Assembly: GCF_004011175.1 (NCBI RefSeq)
Contig: NZ_RQXX01000001.1
Coordinates: 920,536 to 984,535 of the forward strand
Source: Mesobaculum littorinae
GTDB taxonomy: Bacteria; Pseudomonadota; Alphaproteobacteria; Rhodobacterales; Rhodobacteraceae
Length of the DNA: 64,000 nucleotides
Reading direction: 5' to 3'
This document shows, piece after piece, positions 1-9,255 of the stretch (position 1 is its first letter; each line of letters starts with the position of its first letter). A program made the position numbers and the translations under genes. Below the pieces are notes generated by a model. That model was not told where the DNA came from. It ran no database searches and saw only the letters and a program-made list of their open reading frames with translations.

Positions 1-719
1 GGCGTATCTGGGGCACCTTCGCGGTGATGGGCCTGCTCAACAACATCCTGCCCTTCGGCCTGATGGCCTGGGGGCAGTTGCACATCACCTCTGGCCTGAC
101 CTCGATCTTCAATGCGGCCACGGCGCTCTTCAGCGTGCTGGTCGCGGCGCTGGTCTTTGCCGACGAGCGGCTGACGCGACGCCGCATGGCGGGCCTCGCA
201 CTGGGGTTCGCGGGCGTGGTCTGCGCCATCGGGCCCGAGGCGCTGCACGATTTCGACCTGCGCTCGGCCGGGCAGATCGCGGTGCTGGCCGGCACCGTCT
301 GCTATGCGCTGGCCGCGGCCTGGGGCCGGATTGCCATGACCGGCCTGCGCCCCGAGATCGCCGCCGCGGGAATGCTGACCGCGTCAAGCGTCATGGCCGT
401 GCCGCTGGCCTGGGCGGTCGAGGGCGCCCCCGATGCCAGCCTTTCGGCCGCCACGCTGGGCGCCATCGCCTACTACGCGCTTGTGGCGACGGCCTTGGCC
501 TATCTTCTGTATTACCGGGTGCTGGCCGCGGCGGGGGCCGGCAACGTGACGCTCTGCACCCTGATGATCCCGCCGGTGGCCATCACCCTGGGCGCGCTGG
601 TGCGGGGCGAACGGCTGGCGCCGCTGGCCCTTGCCGGGTTCGGGCTGCTGGCGCTGGGGCTTTTGGTGCTGAACGGGCGGCTGCGCTTGCCCCTGTCCTT
701 TCGCCCCCGCCCCCGCTAG
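1..719 (+). CDS. EamA/DMT-family transporter, C-terminal part (5' end outside window)
   Basis: This is an inner-membrane drug/metabolite transporter whose start lies before the window; the open frame is already running at base 3 (RIWGTFAV...), so the GTG at 24 is not the true start. About 235 residues remain, made of strongly hydrophobic helices. A TSIFNAATALFSVLVAALVFADERL-type segment ends the first EamA half, and a second half with the same helix pattern follows. The protein ends in a short basic tail (RLRLPLSFRPRPR) expected in the cytoplasm. The substrate cannot be predicted from the family. The next gene starts 28 bases downstream on the same strand. Confidence 0.85.
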   Translation, partial: RIWGTFAVMGLLNNILPFGLMAWGQLHITSGLTSIFNAATALFSVLVAALVFADERLTRRRMAGLALGFAGVVCAIGPEALHDFDLRSAGQIAVLAGTVCYALAAAWGRIAMTGLRPEIAAAGMLTASSVMAVPLAWAVEGAPDASLSAATLGAIAYYALVATALAYLLYYRVLAAAGAGNVTLCTLMIPPVAITLGALVRGERLAPLALAGFGLLALGLLVLNGRLRLPLSFRPRPR

Positions 720-747
720 AGACGGACGCGGCGAAAGGGAGAGCCGC

Positions 748-1620
748 ATGAAATACGAGACCGCCGCCGACTGGCGCCAGGCCCGCGCGAAACACGTCTG
801 CCTTTTCGGCATGTCGGGCCTGGGCAAGACGCATCTTGCCAACATCCTGCGCGGTTCGGGCGGCTGGTTCCACTACTCGATCGATTACCGCATCGGCACC
901 CGCTACATGGGCGAGCACATCGCCGACAACTTCAAGCGCGAGGCGATGAAGGTCCCGCTTCTGCGCGAGCTTCTGTTGTCCGACAGCGTCTACATCGGGT
1001 CGAACATCACCTTCGACAACCTCGCGCCGCTGTCGACCTACCTGGGCAAGCCCGGCGACCCCGAGAAGGGCGGCCTGCCGTTCGACGAGTACCTGACCCG
1101 GCAGGAGCAGCACCGCGTCGCCGAAACGGCGGCGCTTCTCGACACCCGGCATTTCATAGACCGGGCGCGCGCGCTTTACGGCTACGAGAACTTCGTCTGC
1201 GACACCGGCGGATCGATCTGCGAGGTGGTGGACCCCGAGGACCCCGACGACCCGGTGCTGACCGCGCTGTCCCGCGACATGCTGCTGGTGTGGATCGAGG
1301 GGACGGATGCCCATGCCGAAGAGCTGTGCCGCCGCTTCGACCGGGCGCCCAAGCCGATGTACTACCACCCCGATTTCCTGCGCGAGGCCTGGGGCGCCTA
1401 CCTTGCGCGCACGGGCGACGCACCCGGGGCGGTGGATCCCGATGCCTTCATCCGCTGGACCTACGCGCGCGCGCTGGCCCATCGCAGCCCGCGCTATGCC
1501 GCGATGGCGCGGCACTGGGGCGTGTCGGTGACGGCCGAGGCGGTATCGGGCGTGCGCGACACCGCGGACTTCGACCGCCTTATCGCCACCGCACTTGAGA
1601 CCCGCGCCGCCAGCGTCTAG
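748..1620 (+). CDS. P-loop ATPase of unknown function
   Basis: The 290-residue soluble protein has a clear Walker A motif, GMSGLGKT, at residues 21-28 just after the N-terminus, so it should bind a nucleotide. No convincing Walker B or other family signature is visible; the strongest hydrophobic strand later is MLLVWIEGT near residue 175. The start ATG follows a purine-rich GGGAGAG at about 740. It lies 30 bases upstream of metA on the same strand and is probably co-transcribed with it, but nothing in the sequence explains a link to methionine synthesis. I do not recognise its function. Confidence 0.8.
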   Translation: MKYETAADWRQARAKHVCLFGMSGLGKTHLANILRGSGGWFHYSIDYRIGTRYMGEHIADNFKREAMKVPLLRELLLSDSVYIGSNITFDNLAPLSTYLGKPGDPEKGGLPFDEYLTRQEQHRVAETAALLDTRHFIDRARALYGYENFVCDTGGSICEVVDPEDPDDPVLTALSRDMLLVWIEGTDAHAEELCRRFDRAPKPMYYHPDFLREAWGAYLARTGDAPGAVDPDAFIRWTYARALAHRSPRYAAMARHWGVSVTAEAVSGVRDTADFDRLIATALETRAASV

Positions 1621-1650
1621 ATCTCTCGCCTCCCTTCGAAGGTTCCGTAC

Positions 1651-2580
1651 ATGCCCATCAAGCTTCCCGCCGACCTGCCCGCCTACGAGGTGCTCAGCCG
1701 CGAGGGCGTGATGGTGATGGCCGACGCCCTGGCCGCCAGCCAGGACATCCGGCCGCTGCGGATCGGGCTGCTGAACCTGATGCCCAAGAAGATCCAGACC
1801 GAGACACAGTTCGCGCGCCTGATCGGGGCGACGCCCCTGCAGATCGACCTGCAACTGATCCGGATGACCGAGCACCACTCCAAGAACACCTCGGCCGAGC
1901 ACATGGAGGCGTTCTACCGCCCCTTCCAGGAGGTGAAGGCCGACAAGTTCGACGGCCTCATCATCACCGGCGCCCCGATCGAGCACCTGCCTTTCGAAGA
2001 GGTGACCTATTGGGACGAACTGCGCGAGGTGATGGACTGGACCCAGACCAACGTGCATTCGACCTTCGGCGTCTGCTGGGGCGGGATGGCCATGATCCGG
2101 CATTTCCACAAGGTCAACAAGCACCTGCTTGAACGCAAGGCCTTCGGCTGTTTCCGGCACGAGAACCTCGCCCCGGGCAGCCCGTTCCTGCGCGGCTTTT
2201 CCGACACCTTCGTGATCCCCGTCAGCCGCTGGACCGAGATGCGGCAGGACGAAATCGACGCCGTGCCCGAACTGACGACCCTGCTGGGGTCGGACCAGGT
2301 GGGCCCCTGCCTGGTGTCCGACCCCGGGCACCGCGCGCTCTACATCTTCAACCACTTCGAATACGACAGCGATACGCTGAAGCAGGAATACGACCGCGAT
2401 GCCGCGGCCGGCACGCCCGTGACGGTGCCTGTGAACTACTATCCCGACGACGATCCCGACCGACGGCCGCTGAACCGCTGGCGCAGCCACGCGCACCTGC
2501 TTTACGGCAACTGGATCAACGAGATGTACCAGTCGACGCCTTACGACCTGGCCCTGATTGGCACGCCCGCGGCGGGATAG
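1651..2580 (+). CDS. metA: MetA-family homoserine O-acyltransferase, predicted acetyl-CoA specific
   Basis: It acylates L-homoserine in the first dedicated step of methionine synthesis, in the cytoplasm. The 309 residues match the full MetA length. The catalytic residues align exactly with the E. coli numbering: Cys142 in FGVCWGG, and His235 and Glu237 in FNHFEYD. Residue 111 is Glu ([10 protein letters not shown]). In the family, Gly111 goes with succinyl-CoA use and Glu111 with acetyl-CoA use, so this enzyme is probably a homoserine O-acetyltransferase (MetAA) despite the usual succinyltransferase label. There is no room for a riboswitch in the 30 bases upstream, so any control would act on the promoter before the ATPase gene. 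Confidence 0.93.
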   Translation: MPIKLPADLPAYEVLSREGVMVMADALAASQDIRPLRIGLLNLMPKKIQTETQFARLIGATPLQIDLQLIRMTEHHSKNTSAEHMEAFYRPFQEVKADKFDGLIITGAPIEHLPFEEVTYWDELREVMDWTQTNVHSTFGVCWGGMAMIRHFHKVNKHLLERKAFGCFRHENLAPGSPFLRGFSDTFVIPVSRWTEMRQDEIDAVPELTTLLGSDQVGPCLVSDPGHRALYIFNHFEYDSDTLKQEYDRDAAAGTPVTVPVNYYPDDDPDRRPLNRWRSHAHLLYGNWINEMYQSTPYDLALIGTPAAG

Positions 2581-2803
2581 GCTACGCATTTCGCGAGGAC
2601 CTCATCCGAGGGGCCGGGGTTTCGCAAGACCCCCGGCTGGCCCGCCGGAACCGATCAGGGCGGGCCACGGTCGCCGGTTTCGCCCTGATGCCACGCGTCG
2701 CGATGCCGGACCTCAGGGCAAAGTGAGGGCCGCGTGCTGGTCCTCGCCGCCCGTGCGGTTATATCGGGCAGAGTTACGCCCCAAACTTCCGGAAGTCGTT
2801 TTC

Positions 2804-3781
2804 ATGCAGACCTATGCCTTCGCCCTCCTCGTCCTCGTCGCGGGGCTGTCCGGTTGCGGTCTTATCGTGGATCAGCGCGCCGACAGGCGCGAGGCCGAGG
2901 CCGAGGCCGCCTATCCCCCCGAAGGCGAGTTCGTGATCGTGGGCGACCGCCGCGTCCACTACGTGCAGGCGGGCACCGGGCCGGACCTCGTGCTGATCCA
3001 CGGCGCGTCGGGATCGACGCGCGACTTCACCTTCGACTTCCTCGGGCGGGTCCAGGACGACTACCGCGTCACCATCTTCGACCGTCCGGGGCTGGGCTAT
3101 ACCGACCGCGCTGCCGATTTCTACGGCGGCGCCTTCGACGAACGTGCCGAAAGCCCGCAGGTGCAGGCCGATCTGCTCAAGGCCGCGGCCGACCGTCTGG
3201 GCGTGCAGCACCCCATCGTGCTGGGCCAGTCCTACGGCGGCGCCGTCGCGATGGCCTGGGGCCTCGACCACGATCCGGCGGCGCTGGTCATCGTGTCGGG
3301 TGCAACGCAACCCTGGGACGGGTCGCTGTCGGCCACCTACCAGACGACGGCCTCGTCGCTGGGCGGGGCGGGGCTGGTGCCGCTGATCACCGCCTTCGCG
3401 ACGCAGGGCCAGATCCATTCGGCGCTGGAAGGGATCTTTGCCCCGCAGGACATCCCCGAAGGCTATGAGGAGTATATCGGCGCGCCGCTGTCGATCCGGC
3501 GCGAGACGTTCCGCGCCTCGTCGCGGCAGGTCAACACGCTGAAGCCGCACCTGAAGGAGATGGCGCCGCGTTACCCCCAGCTCGACATCCCGGTCGAAAT
3601 CCTGCACGGCACCGCTGACAGCATCGTCCCCTACGAGGTGCACGCCCTGCCGCTGTCGCGCCAGTTGCCCGACGCGAACCTGACGCTGATCGAAAACGGC
3701 GGGCACATGATCCACCACGTCGCGGCCGAACAGGTGGTCGAGGCGATCGACCGCGTCGCAAAGCGCGCCGGATTGCGCTAG
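2804..3781 (+). CDS. Alpha/beta-fold hydrolase, predicted lipoprotein
   Basis: The start ATG at 2804 gives a classic lipoprotein signal: a hydrophobic stretch followed by LSGC with Cys18 as the lipidation site, so the enzyme is probably membrane-anchored. The mature part is an alpha/beta hydrolase. It has an HGASG oxyanion-hole segment near residue 66, the nucleophile elbow GQSYGG (Ser in GxSxGG), a late acid region (HGTADSIVP) and the catalytic His in ENGGHMIHH near the C-terminus. The natural substrate is unknown. The open frame continues upstream to 2558, but that extension would bury the signal peptide and lacks homology-like character, so I rejected it. Confidence 0.85.
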   Translation: MQTYAFALLVLVAGLSGCGLIVDQRADRREAEAEAAYPPEGEFVIVGDRRVHYVQAGTGPDLVLIHGASGSTRDFTFDFLGRVQDDYRVTIFDRPGLGYTDRAADFYGGAFDERAESPQVQADLLKAAADRLGVQHPIVLGQSYGGAVAMAWGLDHDPAALVIVSGATQPWDGSLSATYQTTASSLGGAGLVPLITAFATQGQIHSALEGIFAPQDIPEGYEEYIGAPLSIRRETFRASSRQVNTLKPHLKEMAPRYPQLDIPVEILHGTADSIVPYEVHALPLSRQLPDANLTLIENGGHMIHHVAAEQVVEAIDRVAKRAGLR

Positions 3782-3840
3782 CGCCCGGCGGCGACTAGCT
3801 TCGTAAATCCCAGCCGCACAGTCCCGCGAAAGGTCCGCCC

Positions 3841-4710
3841 ATGCCGTTGCCCTATACCGGCGCGATCACCGCCTTCCTAAACGATGCGGCCCCCGCCCCG
3901 ATCCGCCGCGCGATCGAGGAGCACGACAAGAAGGACATCCTGTCCGACACCTATCCCTACGACCGCCGGATGCCGGGCAGCGACTACGACCCTCAGATGG
4001 AGGCGCTGCAGCTTGAGCTGGTCAAACTGCAATCGCATCTCAAGGCCACGGGCGAGCGGGTGGTCATCGTCTTCGAAGGCCGCGATGCCGCCGGAAAGGG
4101 CGGCACGATCAAGCGGCTGCGCGAAAACCTCAACCCCCGGGTGGCGAACGTTGTGGCGCTGGGCACCCCCTCGGACACCGAGGCGGGGCAGTGGTATTTC
4201 CAGCGCTACGTGCACCACCTGCCGACCTCGGGCCAGATGGCGATCTACGACCGGTCGTGGTACAATCGCGCCGTCGTCGAACATGTCTTCGGCTTCTGCA
4301 CGCCGGCCCAGCGGGCGCAGTTCTTCCGCCAGGTCCCGGATTTCGAGCGCATGCTGGTGGACGACGGCATCCACCTCTTCAAGATCTGGCTGAACGTCGG
4401 ACGCGCGGAACAGTTGCGCCGGTTCCTCAAGCGCGAGCGCGATCCGCTGAAACAGTGGAAGCTGTCGCGCATCGATGTCGAGGGCCTGGGCAAGTGGGAC
4501 GCCTATACCGACGCCATCTCCGAAACCTTCGAGAAGACGCATACCGACGTCGCGCCCTGGACGGTCGTGCGGTCGGACGACAAGAAGCGCGCGCGCCTGG
4601 CGGCGATCCGGTCGATCCTGTCGCAGCTCGACTACGACGGCAAGAGCCCTGATGCCGCCTGCCCGCCCGACCCCGCCATCGCCGGAGGCCCGGATATCTG
4701 GGATGCCTAA
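3841..4710 (+). CDS. ppk2: Polyphosphate kinase 2 family protein
   Basis: PPK2 enzymes transfer phosphate between polyphosphate and nucleoside diphosphates or monophosphates. The 289-residue protein is a single PPK2 domain. It has Walker [12 protein letters not shown] at about 78-88, the Walker-B-like YDRSWYNR at 136-143, and the conserved region [11 protein letters not shown] between them. GEIVIFDRSWYNR-type sequence and a [13 protein letters not shown] segment follow in the usual order. Single-domain length fits the class I/III group; whether ADP, GDP or AMP is preferred cannot be read from the sequence. The TetR gene begins inside its last codons, so the two are probably co-expressed. Confidence 0.92.
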   Translation: MPLPYTGAITAFLNDAAPAPIRRAIEEHDKKDILSDTYPYDRRMPGSDYDPQMEALQLELVKLQSHLKATGERVVIVFEGRDAAGKGGTIKRLRENLNPRVANVVALGTPSDTEAGQWYFQRYVHHLPTSGQMAIYDRSWYNRAVVEHVFGFCTPAQRAQFFRQVPDFERMLVDDGIHLFKIWLNVGRAEQLRRFLKRERDPLKQWKLSRIDVEGLGKWDAYTDAISETFEKTHTDVAPWTVVRSDDKKRARLAAIRSILSQLDYDGKSPDAACPPDPAIAGGPDIWDA

Positions 4711-5320
4711 GCAGGGCTATCATCACGGCAACCTTCGGCAGGCCCTGGTCGACGCCGCGCTGGTCCTCATCGAAGAGCGGGGGCCGACGGGGTTCACCCT
4801 CTCCGAGGCGGCCAAGAGCGCGGGCGTGACCCCCGCTGCCGTCTACCGCCACTTCGCCGGGCGCGAGGATCTGATCGCCGAGGCCGCACGGCAGGGCTAC
4901 GAGATCTTTGCCGATCTCATGGCCTATGCCCACGACAGCGGCGGCGACTCTGACCTCGCCAGCTTCGAGGCGACAGGCCGCGCCTATCTGGCCTTTGCCC
5001 GGCGTCACCCCGGCCACTACGTCGCGATGTTCGAAAGCGGGATCTCGATCAACCGCACGCCGGACCTTGCGCGCGTGGCGGGGCGCGCCTTCGCGGTGCT
5101 GGATCGCGCGGCAGAGGGTCTTACCCGCCATATCCCGCAGGACAGAAGACCGCCGGCGCGCATGATCTCGTCCCATGTCTGGGCGATGAGCCATGGCGTC
5201 GTCGAGCTGTTTGCCCGCGGCGCGCCGGGGACCCGCGCGCCCTATCCGCCCGAGGACCTGCTGGAAAGCGGGATTGGGATCTACCTGCGCGGCCTGGGCC
5301 TGATCCCGCCCGACGACTGA
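4703..5320 (+). CDS. TetR/AcrR-family transcriptional regulator
   Basis: The 205-residue protein starts with [23 protein letters not shown] followed by a helix-turn-helix ([32 protein letters not shown], about residues 27-58), the standard TetR DNA-binding head. The C-terminal ligand domain resembles the WHG-type group, with a motif around [14 protein letters not shown]. The ATG at 4703 overlaps the PPK2 stop by 8 bases in another frame, indicating translational coupling. The effector and targets are unknown; self-control and control of the preceding ppk2 gene are natural guesses only. Confidence 0.88.
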   Translation: MPKQGYHHGNLRQALVDAALVLIEERGPTGFTLSEAAKSAGVTPAAVYRHFAGREDLIAEAARQGYEIFADLMAYAHDSGGDSDLASFEATGRAYLAFARRHPGHYVAMFESGISINRTPDLARVAGRAFAVLDRAAEGLTRHIPQDRRPPARMISSHVWAMSHGVVELFARGAPGTRAPYPPEDLLESGIGIYLRGLGLIPPDD

Positions 5321-5616
5321 GGCCTGCGGCCGGGGGCTGGCGGGCTTCAGGACCCGCCCAATGCCCGATCTTCCTACGATGTCTTGTCGTCAGGCTCCAA
5401 GTCAGCCGACCGCCGACACGTCGCGCGCGGGACGTCCCGCGACTGCGCGGCGCGCAGATATCGCCGCCGGCGTGGATGCCGCGGGTGCAGGCACTTGCCA
5501 CCAGATTGCGGTTCGGTCCCGGACTATGGCGACCGCTTCCGAGGGGCCCGGTCGCGCGGTGTGTTGTGCCCCCCGCCCGGGTCAAGCTGAGCGGATCAGA
5601 TCCGGTCGGACGACGA

Positions 5617-6120
5617 TCAGTCGACCCATAGCCCGCGGGCCTTGTGCCAGGCCTCGATCGACTCTTCAGGGTAGCGGTCGAACATCTGATCCTCCGGCCC
5701 GGGCGTGACCTCGACCCACGGCGCCTTGAAATCCAGCATCATGTGCACGCGGGTGGGCGGGACCGGCAGCGGGGTATCTATGGCCGACGCGAAGGGATGC
5801 AGAAGATCCGGCCATGACGGGTCGAACAGCCACAGCCCCGCCCCGCAGCGGGTGCAAAAGTTCCGCTCGCCACTCGACGTCCGGCAGTGACCGTCATCCT
5901 CGTGGATCTCGGCGCGGAACACGCCGATGGCGTCGCGGCCGACCTCGCCGCCGATATCCAGCGTATCGGTCAGCGCACTGAGGTTGATGGCATAGCCGCC
6001 GCCGCCCTGCTGTTTGCGGCAGATCGAGCAATAACACAGCTGATAGGGCACGGGGGCGTGTGTCTCGACCGAGAACGTCACAGCCCCGCAGCGACAAGAA
6101 CCTTCAAGGGTCATGGTCAT
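5617..6120 (-). CDS. GFA/CENP-V domain protein (possible glutathione-dependent formaldehyde-activating family)
   Basis: The 167-residue protein carries the zinc-binding cysteine pattern of the GFA fold: C9/C11 in SCRCG, C29/C31/C34 in LCYCSICRK, and a later NFCTRCG near residue 88. Many family members are annotated as S-(hydroxymethyl)glutathione synthases, but the fold alone does not prove that reaction. I used the ATG at 6120, where it overlaps the stop of the upstream gene by 4 bases (ATGA); the longer frame to 6240 only runs inside that neighbour. It is the last gene of a three-gene minus-strand run. Confidence 0.85.
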   Translation of the reverse strand: MTMTLEGSCRCGAVTFSVETHAPVPYQLCYCSICRKQQGGGGYAINLSALTDTLDIGGEVGRDAIGVFRAEIHEDDGHCRTSSGERNFCTRCGAGLWLFDPSWPDLLHPFASAIDTPLPVPPTRVHMMLDFKAPWVEVTPGPEDQMFDRYPEESIEAWHKARGLWVD

Positions 6121-6440
6121 CTGAACTTGGGCCCCCTCTTGGCCAGCCGGACAGAGTTCGCGTGGGTCTTGCGCGAAATGGGGCGCAGCCATGCCGCCAT
6201 GACCTCGTCCGGGCGGGCCCCGCTCAGCGCCTTGGCCCACGCATCCTGCCCGGCTTGGGCGAAGACCGGTGCCTTTTCGGAAACCATGCGCTGCGTCTCG
6301 CCCGGGGCCACGGCCCAGACGCCGGCCAGGCCGAGGCAGCGCAGTCCGACCACCATTTGCGCCTCGGCCATCATCGTCGCCATGGCCCAGCCCGTGGTGT
6401 AAAGATCCACTGGCGTTGCGATCTTTTTTGCGCGGGTCAC
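6117..6440 (-). CDS. Small conserved alphaproteobacterial protein (often labelled antifreeze protein)
   Basis: The 107-residue protein has a hydrophobic, methionine-rich helix (TTGWAMATMMAEAQMVVGLRCLGLAGVW, shown in part) followed by VAPGETQRMVSEKAPVF, and a basic C-terminus (SRKTHANSVRLAKRGPKFR). This pattern is common in Rhodobacteraceae proteins that carry an old antifreeze-protein-type-I label, and it looks phasin-like; neither function is demonstrated. The start is GTG at 6440, overlapping the upstream stop as GTGA, and its own stop overlaps the next start as ATGA. The tight coupling on both sides supports it as a real gene. Confidence 0.75.
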   Translation of the reverse strand: MTRAKKIATPVDLYTTGWAMATMMAEAQMVVGLRCLGLAGVWAVAPGETQRMVSEKAPVFAQAGQDAWAKALSGARPDEVMAAWLRPISRKTHANSVRLAKRGPKFR

Positions 6441-6862
6441 AGGCTTGCCCCGAACTCTGTCAGGTCCTCGGTGCGCTGGCGCGTCAGCCGCTCACGACAC
6501 GAGAACCCGACGATAGGAGCCATCGTTCCGGCGCCATAGACCCGCGTCTCGGCCTCGCAGGCGCTGTCGCGGAACGATACCCAATCGCGCTGCGCGGCGC
6601 GCAATGCCGCCTCGGTCGACGCCGCGCCATCAGGTTCATTCGCGCCGTCAATCTGCCGGGCCCGCTCTACGGCCTCTCGATAGGCTGCATTCAGAGCGTC
6701 GTCGGCACTTTGCCAGTCCTGTTTGGCACATTCCGCCATATCGCGTGTGGTCATGGCGTTCGCGCAATCAAGGCCCGCGGCCTTATCATCCGCCGATTGT
6801 GCCACCGTGGGCCCGGCCAGGGCAGCGGCGATCAGGAAAGCCGCTTTGGGCAAGTCGATCAT
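6437..6862 (-). CDS. Secreted LprI-like (DUF1311) protein
   Basis: The 141-residue protein begins with a signal peptide (MIDLPKAAFLIAAALAGPTVAQ) and is therefore exported to the periplasm. The mature part has the LprI/DUF1311 pattern: Cys in LDCANA, AECAKQDWQSADDALNAAY, W..FRDSAC, and a final FSCRERLTRQR. Several characterised relatives bind and inhibit lysozyme. The four conserved cysteines suggest disulphides. It is the first gene of a three-gene run with 4-base overlaps. Confidence 0.82.
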   Translation of the reverse strand: MIDLPKAAFLIAAALAGPTVAQSADDKAAGLDCANAMTTRDMAECAKQDWQSADDALNAAYREAVERARQIDGANEPDGAASTEAALRAAQRDWVSFRDSACEAETRVYGAGTMAPIVGFSCRERLTRQRTEDLTEFGASL

Positions 6863-7215
6863 GAGTTTCTCCTATGAGGTAACGAATGAGAGACCGGGCC
6901 GCCGAGCCGTCAAGCGTGTTGCGCCGATCCTTAGAAACTCTATGCCGCAACGCGCCCGGAATCGGTAGAACGCGACGCGAATTCACGGCCCACGCTTGTT
7001 GCATCCGATTGACAGAATGTTGCGGATACGGCACATGGAAATGGCGGCGAGGCGCCGGTTCGCCGATTACCGCGCCGTTTTCCCTCCGGGCCGGTCGAAA
7101 GGCCGGCCCGATCTGGAACAAGCCCCGGAAACCATTGGATTTTAGCGAAAGCGGCAAACCGCTCATCCGCGATTCGAATTAGGCTGGATCCCGCCCGTGG
7201 GCAGTAAACGGCCTC
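6863..7215. other. Gap without a supported gene
   Basis: These 353 bases lie between ureB (which ends at 7216 on the minus strand) and the start of the LprI-like gene. Weak frames run through them on both strands but have no start signal, no codon bias and no recognisable domain. This is where ureC would be expected in a standard urease operon; no UreC-like peptide (for example the N-terminal YGPTTGD motif) can be read on the minus strand. The promoter of the LprI operon presumably lies in the proximal part. Confidence 0.6.
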
Positions 7216-7521
7216 TCAAAGAGGTCCCATCACAGCTCCGTTGAAGCCATGGACCTCGCGGGCGCCACCGAACGGAACCAAGGTGACATCGCGGGTCTGC
7301 CCGGGCTCGAACCGAATGGCCGTTCCCGCCGCGATATCCAGCCTGTGGCCGCGCGCGGAATCCCGGTCGAAATCCAACGCGGCGTTCGCCTCGGCGAAGT
7401 GGTAGTGGCTGCCGACCTGAACCGGACGATCGCCAGTGTTTGCGACGGTCACGGTAACGGGCGTGCTCCCGGCGTTGAGCGTCAACTCTCCCGGTGCGGA
7501 AATGATTTCTCCCGGTATCAC
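7216..7521 (-). CDS. ureB: Urease subunit beta
   Basis: UreB is one of the three structural subunits of urease, which hydrolyses urea to ammonia and carbamate in the cytoplasm. The 101 residues match the family: the start MIPGEII, then [26 protein letters not shown], and the C-terminus FEPG.TR.V.LV.FGG.R.V.GF. The gene sits downstream of ureA and a 32-codon ORF. It should be followed by ureC, but ureC is not present in this window, so the subunit has no partner nearby. Confidence 0.95.
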   Translation of the reverse strand: MIPGEIISAPGELTLNAGSTPVTVTVANTGDRPVQVGSHYHFAEANAALDFDRDSARGHRLDIAAGTAIRFEPGQTRDVTLVPFGGAREVHGFNGAVMGPL

Positions 7522-7564
7522 GGGGCGGCTCTCCTTCGGCAGGGCGGCAAGTGTCCGGCGTGGG

Positions 7565-7663
7565 TCAGCGGCGGTCCCGCACGCGGATCGGAATGGGCTG
7601 CGGTGCGGGTTGCGGCGTCAGGGCCTCGAGGATGTCACGCAGGGCGCTTGCAATCTTCGTCAC
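7565..7663 (-). CDS. 32-codon ORF inside the urease locus
   Basis: Reading on the minus strand from GTG at 7663 gives a short protein beginning [15 protein letters not shown] and ending in a proline-rich and then basic tail ([15 protein letters not shown]). A strong Shine-Dalgarno (GGAGGAG) lies about 7 bases before the GTG. The ORF fills the otherwise empty space between ureA and ureB and is in the same direction. Function is unknown; the amphipathic N-terminus and PQP tail suggest a small interaction peptide. It could be chance, but the ribosome-binding site and the placement favour a gene. Confidence 0.55.
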   Translation of the reverse strand: MTKIASALRDILEALTPQPAPQPIPIRVRDRR

Positions 7664-7745
7664 TCTCAATCTCCTCCGGAACCGATTGATGCCAGCAAGG
7701 GCGGGCTTGTCCATAGATAATGTGCCCCGCGCCCGATCCAAGATG

Positions 7746-8048
7746 CTAGCGGATCGGATGGTGCACCGTCACCAACTTCGTCCCGTCGGGAAAAGTTGCC
7801 TCGACCTGCACATCGTGGATCATCTCGGGCACCCCCTCCATGCAGTCGGCGGCCGCGACGACGGCGGCGCCCGCCTCCATCAGGTCGGCGACACTGCGGC
7901 CGTCGCGCGCCCCCTCGACCACGAAATCGGTGATCAGCGCGATGGCCTCGGGGTGGTTCAGCTTCACCCCCCGTGCTTTGCGGTTGCGCGCCACCATGGC
8001 GGCGAGGCTGACGAGCAGCTTGTCCTTTTCCCGGGGTGTCAGGTTCAT
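7746..8048 (-). CDS. ureA: Urease subunit gamma
   Basis: The 100-residue protein is a full-length Ure[18 protein letters not shown] at the start, [11 protein letters not shown] in the middle, the [20 protein letters not shown] segment near residues 69-85, and the C-terminal KLVTVHHPI. It forms the structural trimer unit with UreB and UreC. It lies between ureD (126-base gap upstream) and the 32-codon ORF, all on the minus strand. Confidence 0.96.
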   Translation of the reverse strand: MNLTPREKDKLLVSLAAMVARNRKARGVKLNHPEAIALITDFVVEGARDGRSVADLMEAGAAVVAAADCMEGVPEMIHDVQVEATFPDGTKLVTVHHPIR

Positions 8049-8174
8049 CTGTGTGCCTTTTCGGTCTGTGGGTCGAAGCGGTGGGGCATCGTCGTGGATG
8101 CCACGCCGTCGGTGCTGAAATGATCGGGTCGTCCGCAGACGTGTCCGGCCCCGGGGTGCAGGATCCGCCGCATC

Positions 8175-9038
8175 CTAAGCCTGCCAGACGCGGGGCAGCC
8201 CCGCCTGCCCCAGCCGCGCGATCAGCCGCACCAGCGCCCGGCGCAGCGGCGCGCCGCCGGGCGCCATGGCGCGCAGGATCAGCCGCCCGTCCCAGGAGCT
8301 GGCGGCGGCGGCGATACCCGTTGCCTGCGCCAGATCTTCGCGGACCGGGCCCAGGGCATCCTCGGCCCCCGGTGCGACGAAGACCAGCGTGGCCAGCGCT
8401 CGGGCGCCGGCCAGCCCCGCCGCGTCGCCGCGCGCCAGAATGCGGTCGTCCAGCGCCACGGGCTCGGCCACGATCGGGCGCCCGTTGCGGCGGATCGTCC
8501 GCCGATCGCGCAGCGCCAGACGGCGCACCGTCTCGCCCATTGCGGCACGACCTAGGATCAGCGTCTCGACGCTCAGGCATTGCGCGTCGGGGCCAAGGTC
8601 GATTTCGGTCGTGCGGTCCAGTGCCGCCTGGTCGAAGAGGATCGTTTCCTGCGGCAGCCAGTCCAGCACGGCGCCTGCCCCGGCCGTCAGCCGCACGTCG
8701 ATCCGCCCCGCACCGCCCGAGCTTGCATAGACCCGTTCGGCCGTCTGGGTGGTGGCGACGCAGCGGGCCCCGGCATCCAGGTCCAGCCGGTAGTCGAAGA
8801 CATCGCCACCCGTGACCCCGCCCGCAGTGTTGAGGAACACCGCCTCGGGTACGGGACCATGGGTGCGCGGCAGCAGCGCCTTGGCGGCGCCCGACTGGTG
8901 CAGTCCCGCAAGCCGCACCCCCCGGTCCGAGCTGGCAAAGCGCACCGCGGCGCGGCCTCGGGCACGCTGCATCACGCCCGGCGCGCCGGGCGCGGGGCGC
9001 GCGTGCTCGCCCGGCAGGATGTTCAGCCCGTCCTTCAT
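8175..9038 (-). CDS. ureD: Urease accessory protein UreD
   Basis: UreD is the scaffold that binds apo-urease with UreF and UreG to load nickel. The protein has the conserved core [27 protein letters not shown] (shown as a family feature around residues 45-70), then [20 protein letters not shown] and the late [13 protein letters not shown] used the ATG at 9038 (287 residues); an ATG at 9071 gives 11 more residues and a start at MQRARG gives about 22 fewer. It opens a urease locus that lacks ureC, ureE, ureF and ureG here. Confidence 0.92.
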   Translation of the reverse strand: MKDGLNILPGEHARPAPGAPGVMQRARGRAAVRFASSDRGVRLAGLHQSGAAKALLPRTHGPVPEAVFLNTAGGVTGGDVFDYRLDLDAGARCVATTQTAERVYASSGGAGRIDVRLTAGAGAVLDWLPQETILFDQAALDRTTEIDLGPDAQCLSVETLILGRAAMGETVRRLALRDRRTIRRNGRPIVAEPVALDDRILARGDAAGLAGARALATLVFVAPGAEDALGPVREDLAQATGIAAAASSWDGRLILRAMAPGGAPLRRALVRLIARLGQAGLPRVWQA

Positions 9039-9255
9039 CGCGCCGACGCTACCGGCGGGTAGCGAAAACATGCAACAGCCCGGGGGCATTCTCCCACGGC
9101 TTGTGCCGTGCGGCGCGCGGGGGCGCCCGGTTTTTGGGCAAACGCGGCTCTGGCCCCCGCCCGCGTCCCGCGCTATTCGCGGGGGTGCCTGCGGTGTCAC
9201 CAGCCGCGGCCATCCGCGCCACGCCCGCCCGCCGCCCAGAAGGAGCCCGCAGAGA

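Noticed and set aside
1621-1650. SAM riboswitch before metA
   Set aside because: Only 30 bases separate the genes; no aptamer can fit.
583-2589. A 668-codon minus-strand frame opposite metA and the ATPase
   Set aside because: It is a GC-rich shadow with low-complexity composition and no start signal; metA on the other strand has every catalytic residue.
5321-5616. Frames on both strands after the TetR gene
   Set aside because: No start context or domain; region is 296 bases between convergent genes.
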